The notes below the pieces were generated by a model. It made no database searches. It was given only the letters and a program-made list of their open reading frames with translations, and had not been told where the DNA came from. Shown here piece after piece: positions 6,690 through 8,219 of a stretch of 8,219 nucleotides of DNA. The stretch is from an uncultured Taibaiella sp. GTDB taxonomy: Bacteria > Bacteroidota > Bacteroidia > Chitinophagales > Chitinophagaceae. The stretch's first letter is position 1. The number at the start of each line of letters is the position of its first letter. Position numbers and translations under genes: made by a program. The stretch spans positions 1-8,219 of the forward strand of contig CALMXV010000187.1 of the NCBI GenBank assembly GCA_937871155.1. The letters are read 5' to 3'.

Positions 6690-7289
6690 TTATAGATTTA
6701 CATTTAAGCCTAATTTAAAAAAGGCAATATCATAACCCAACTCTGTCCAGGCACCAAAGTTATTAGCAAAGTTATATTTAGCTCCTACAAATAAGCCGTA
6801 AGTTGGATAAACACTATTATAGTTGTTAGGATTGTAATAACCCGTGTTCTTATAATAAGTATCGTTATAATCAAATATTCTTAAGCCGGCCATAACGCCT
6901 GCATATGGATCAAACTTATTGTTCTTTTCTGCAAGAATGGTTAAATGCCATGTGCCTCTAACTGCTAAAACGACATTCGTCCATGTAGCTTTATATCCAC
7001 CACTTGGGTAATTATATCTTGCAGAAACAAAACCTACCATACCACCTATACCTAAATTGCCCGGTCCGAGATTGTCTTTGATTCCGTGGTCAAAATACAC
7101 CACACCAGCCGGTAATTTATTTACAGAGCCATAGTAGTTATAACTTACTCCTCCCAAGCCTATACCTAAGGCTATGGTGCTAGTTCCTTTGTGAAATGGG
7201 GTTTCAGCTTCCTCTTCTTTTTCTGCATTAGCAAAGACAGTTGTAAAGCAAAGAGAAAGTGCTGTGGTAGCTAATAAAATCTTCTTCAT
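6690..7289 (-). CDS. Small outer-membrane beta-barrel protein
   Basis: This 199-residue exported protein has a clear signal peptide (MKKILLATTALSLCFTTVFA, cleavage around residues 20-22), then a short acidic segment (EKEEEAET). The rest shows alternating polar and hydrophobic, glycine- and aromatic-rich strands (about 36-50, 77-93, 100-119, 128-140, 163-173, 180-199), fitting an eight-stranded barrel of the Bacteroidota outer-membrane beta-barrel type. A tyrosine- and asparagine-rich stretch (141-164) is probably a long surface loop. The C-terminus (GYDIAFFKLGLNVNL) is an amphipathic last strand but ends in Leu rather than the usual Phe. No transport or binding function can be assigned. It lies 40 nt downstream of clpP with no terminator between, so read-through from clpP is possible as well as transcription from its own candidate promoter. 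Confidence 0.8.
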   Translation of the reverse strand: MKKILLATTALSLCFTTVFANAEKEEEAETPFHKGTSTIALGIGLGGVSYNYYGSVNKLPAGVVYFDHGIKDNLGPGNLGIGGMVGFVSARYNYPSGGYKATWTNVVLAVRGTWHLTILAEKNNKFDPYAGVMAGLRIFDYNDTYYKNTGYYNPNNYNSVYPTYGLFVGAKYNFANNFGAWTELGYDIAFFKLGLNVNL

Positions 7290-7324
7290 GGGCTTTTGTT
7301 TTTAGAGTTAAAGTTAATGTAGAT

Positions 7325-7355
7325 TAAAGTTATAGTTTATTGATTATTTTATCAA
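7325..7355 (-). promoter_or_regulatory. Candidate promoter of the outer-membrane protein gene
   Basis: On the minus strand, TTG (7355-7353) is followed after 20 nt by TAACTTTA (7332-7325), one mismatch from TAnnTTTG; it overlaps the clpP stop codon. A second copy of TAACTTTAA lies at 7316-7308, 16 nt further on. The leader from the first element to the ATG would be about 28 nt. Confidence 0.35.
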
Positions 7356-7974
7356 CAAGTCCGTATTCTAAAGCTGTAGCAGCATCCATATATTTATCTC
7401 GTTCTAAATCCAACAAAACCTTTTCGTATGGCTGACCGCTTGCTTCAGATAATATTTTGGCACCAATCTCTTTTGTTTTTTGAATTTCGATAGCTTGTAT
7501 TTCCAAGTCGGCAGATACTCCTCTAAAGTACCCGCCAAAGGATGGCTGGTGAATCATTACTTGACCGTGAGGGAAAATTAATCGTTTTCCTTTCTCACCT
7601 GCTGCTAACATGATAGAGCCCATACTGGCAGCAAAGCCCATACAAATAGTACTAACCGGTGATTTAATCAAATTCATCACATCATATACCACCATGCCGC
7701 TTGTTACTGAGCCACCGGGACTATTAATATAAAACTTAATTTCTGCACCGGGTTTGTCTGCATCTAAAAGTAACAATTTTGTCACGGCTTCCTTTGCTGA
7801 TTTATCATCAACAGGTCCCCAAAAATAGATGCTTCTATTTTTGAAAAATAATTCTTCTTGTTTTTTTATAAACAAGCTTCCGGGCTTTTCAGTGATTCCT
7901 TGCTCTTCCCCTTCTTCATCCTCATCTTCGTCCTCTTGAGTTATAAGTTGGTTTCTTAAATTATATAGATTCAT
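7330..7974 (-). CDS. clpP: ATP-dependent Clp protease proteolytic subunit, second copy, with acidic N-terminal extension
   Basis: ClpP is the serine peptidase that forms the proteolytic barrel of Clp proteases and degrades substrates fed by ClpX or other AAA+ unfoldases. This 214-residue copy has the full catalytic triad: Ser117 (GFAASMGS), His142 (MIHQP) and Asp193 (LERDKYM). The substrate-binding segment INSPGGSVTSG (83-93) is also present. Residues 1-35 are unusual: an acidic tract, QEDEDEDEEGEEQG (13-26), precedes the core, where other ClpPs have a short propeptide or axial loop. A 2-residue insertion after MIHQP (SFGGYFRGVSADLEI) distinguishes it from typical ClpP. The upstream gene, 47 nt away on the same strand, is another clpP, so the two may be co-transcribed and may form a mixed ClpP1P2 barrel. 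clpX is not downstream. Confidence 0.93.
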   Translation of the reverse strand: MNLYNLRNQLITQEDEDEDEEGEEQGITEKPGSLFIKKQEELFFKNRSIYFWGPVDDKSAKEAVTKLLLLDADKPGAEIKFYINSPGGSVTSGMVVYDVMNLIKSPVSTICMGFAASMGSIMLAAGEKGKRLIFPHGQVMIHQPSFGGYFRGVSADLEIQAIEIQKTKEIGAKILSEASGQPYEKVLLDLERDKYMDAATALEYGLVDKIINKL

Positions 7975-8021
7975 TCGTTTGTTTTTTAAGCTTCTTTACT
8001 ACTTTGTTTAATCTTGTGTTT

Positions 8022-8219
8022 CTATTTCGATTTGTTTGGGTTTACTTTCAATACTTCATCAATCAAGCCATACTCTTTAGCTTCATCAGCAAGCATCCAA
8101 CAGTCTCTTTCGCTATCTTGTGCTACTTTCTCAAAAGACTGCCCCGTGTGTTCTGAAATAACTTGATATAAGTTTGCCTTTACTCTCTTCAATTCATTTA
8201 CCGCTATTACCACATCTGT
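8022..8219 (-). CDS. clpP: ATP-dependent Clp protease proteolytic subunit, first copy (5' part beyond the window)
   Basis: The frame is open to the window edge (TDVVIAVNELKRVKANLY...) and ends at the TAG at 8022-8024, giving the last 65 residues of a ClpP. HTGQSFEKVAQDSERDCWM followed by ADEAKEYGLIDEVL is the standard ClpP C-terminal handle and end region, with the catalytic Asp in SERD. The Ser and His of the triad lie outside the window and cannot be judged. A GTG at 8213 could be misread as a start, but the family match runs upstream of it (TD before VVIAVN), so the gene is cut by the edge rather than short. It is clearly different in sequence from the downstream clpP, so it is not a recent duplicate. 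Confidence 0.92.
   Translation of the reverse strand, partial: TDVVIAVNELKRVKANLYQVISEHTGQSFEKVAQDSERDCWMLADEAKEYGLIDEVLKVNPNKSK

Noticed and set aside
8022..8213. A complete 63-residue protein starting at GTG 8213.
   Set aside because: The ClpP similarity continues upstream of the GTG to the window edge, so this is the cut 3' end of a full clpP.

Overview
The window looks like a chromosomal segment of a low-GC member of the Bacteroidota, possibly Chitinophagaceae-like. This rests on two secreted proteins with C-terminal domains of the type IX secretion (T9SS) kind, Bacteroidota-type promoters (TTG, about 19-20 nt, TAnnTTTG), a general lack of Shine-Dalgarno sequences before genes, and protein variants typical of that phylum. 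I see no insertion sequence, CRISPR array, phage gene or other sign of recent mobility.

Left part (1-2136). A possible gene 3' end runs into a two-way terminator. Then come two divergent genes for exported proteins. On the minus strand is a Reeler/choice-of-anchor V-like protein with a single CXXCH motif, a fibronectin-like domain and a degenerate T9SS tail. On the plus strand is a small plastocyanin-like cupredoxin with a canonical T9SS tail. They share a 231-bp intergenic region with an 11-bp direct repeat. Both look like redox- or metal-linked surface or secreted proteins.

Middle part (2137-6674). Two terminators and a minus-strand tRNA-Gln(UUG) with a clear promoter separate the left part from a plus-strand operon. 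The operon holds penicillin-binding protein 2 (mrdA), the SEDS glycosyltransferase RodA, and a cytoplasmic metallo-beta-lactamase-fold hydrolase, with gaps of 7 and 10 nt. PBP2 and RodA form the elongasome peptidoglycan synthase: RodA polymerises glycan strands and PBP2 crosslinks them. The hydrolase has a complete metal site but no assignable substrate. The mreB/C/D genes that often precede this pair are not directly upstream; a tRNA is. A two-way terminator ends the operon.

Right part (6690-8219). On the minus strand, two consecutive clpP genes (the first cut by the window edge) are followed after 40 nt by a small outer-membrane beta-barrel protein. The complete ClpP has an intact catalytic triad and an unusual acidic N-terminal extension, so the cell may make a two-subunit Clp peptidase.

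Overall this is mostly housekeeping sequence. I do not see a clearly new biological system. The points most worth a second look are the CXXCH/cupredoxin divergent pair, the enlarged RodA loop at the expected catalytic aspartate, the hydrolase in the mrdA-rodA operon, and the acidic second ClpP.
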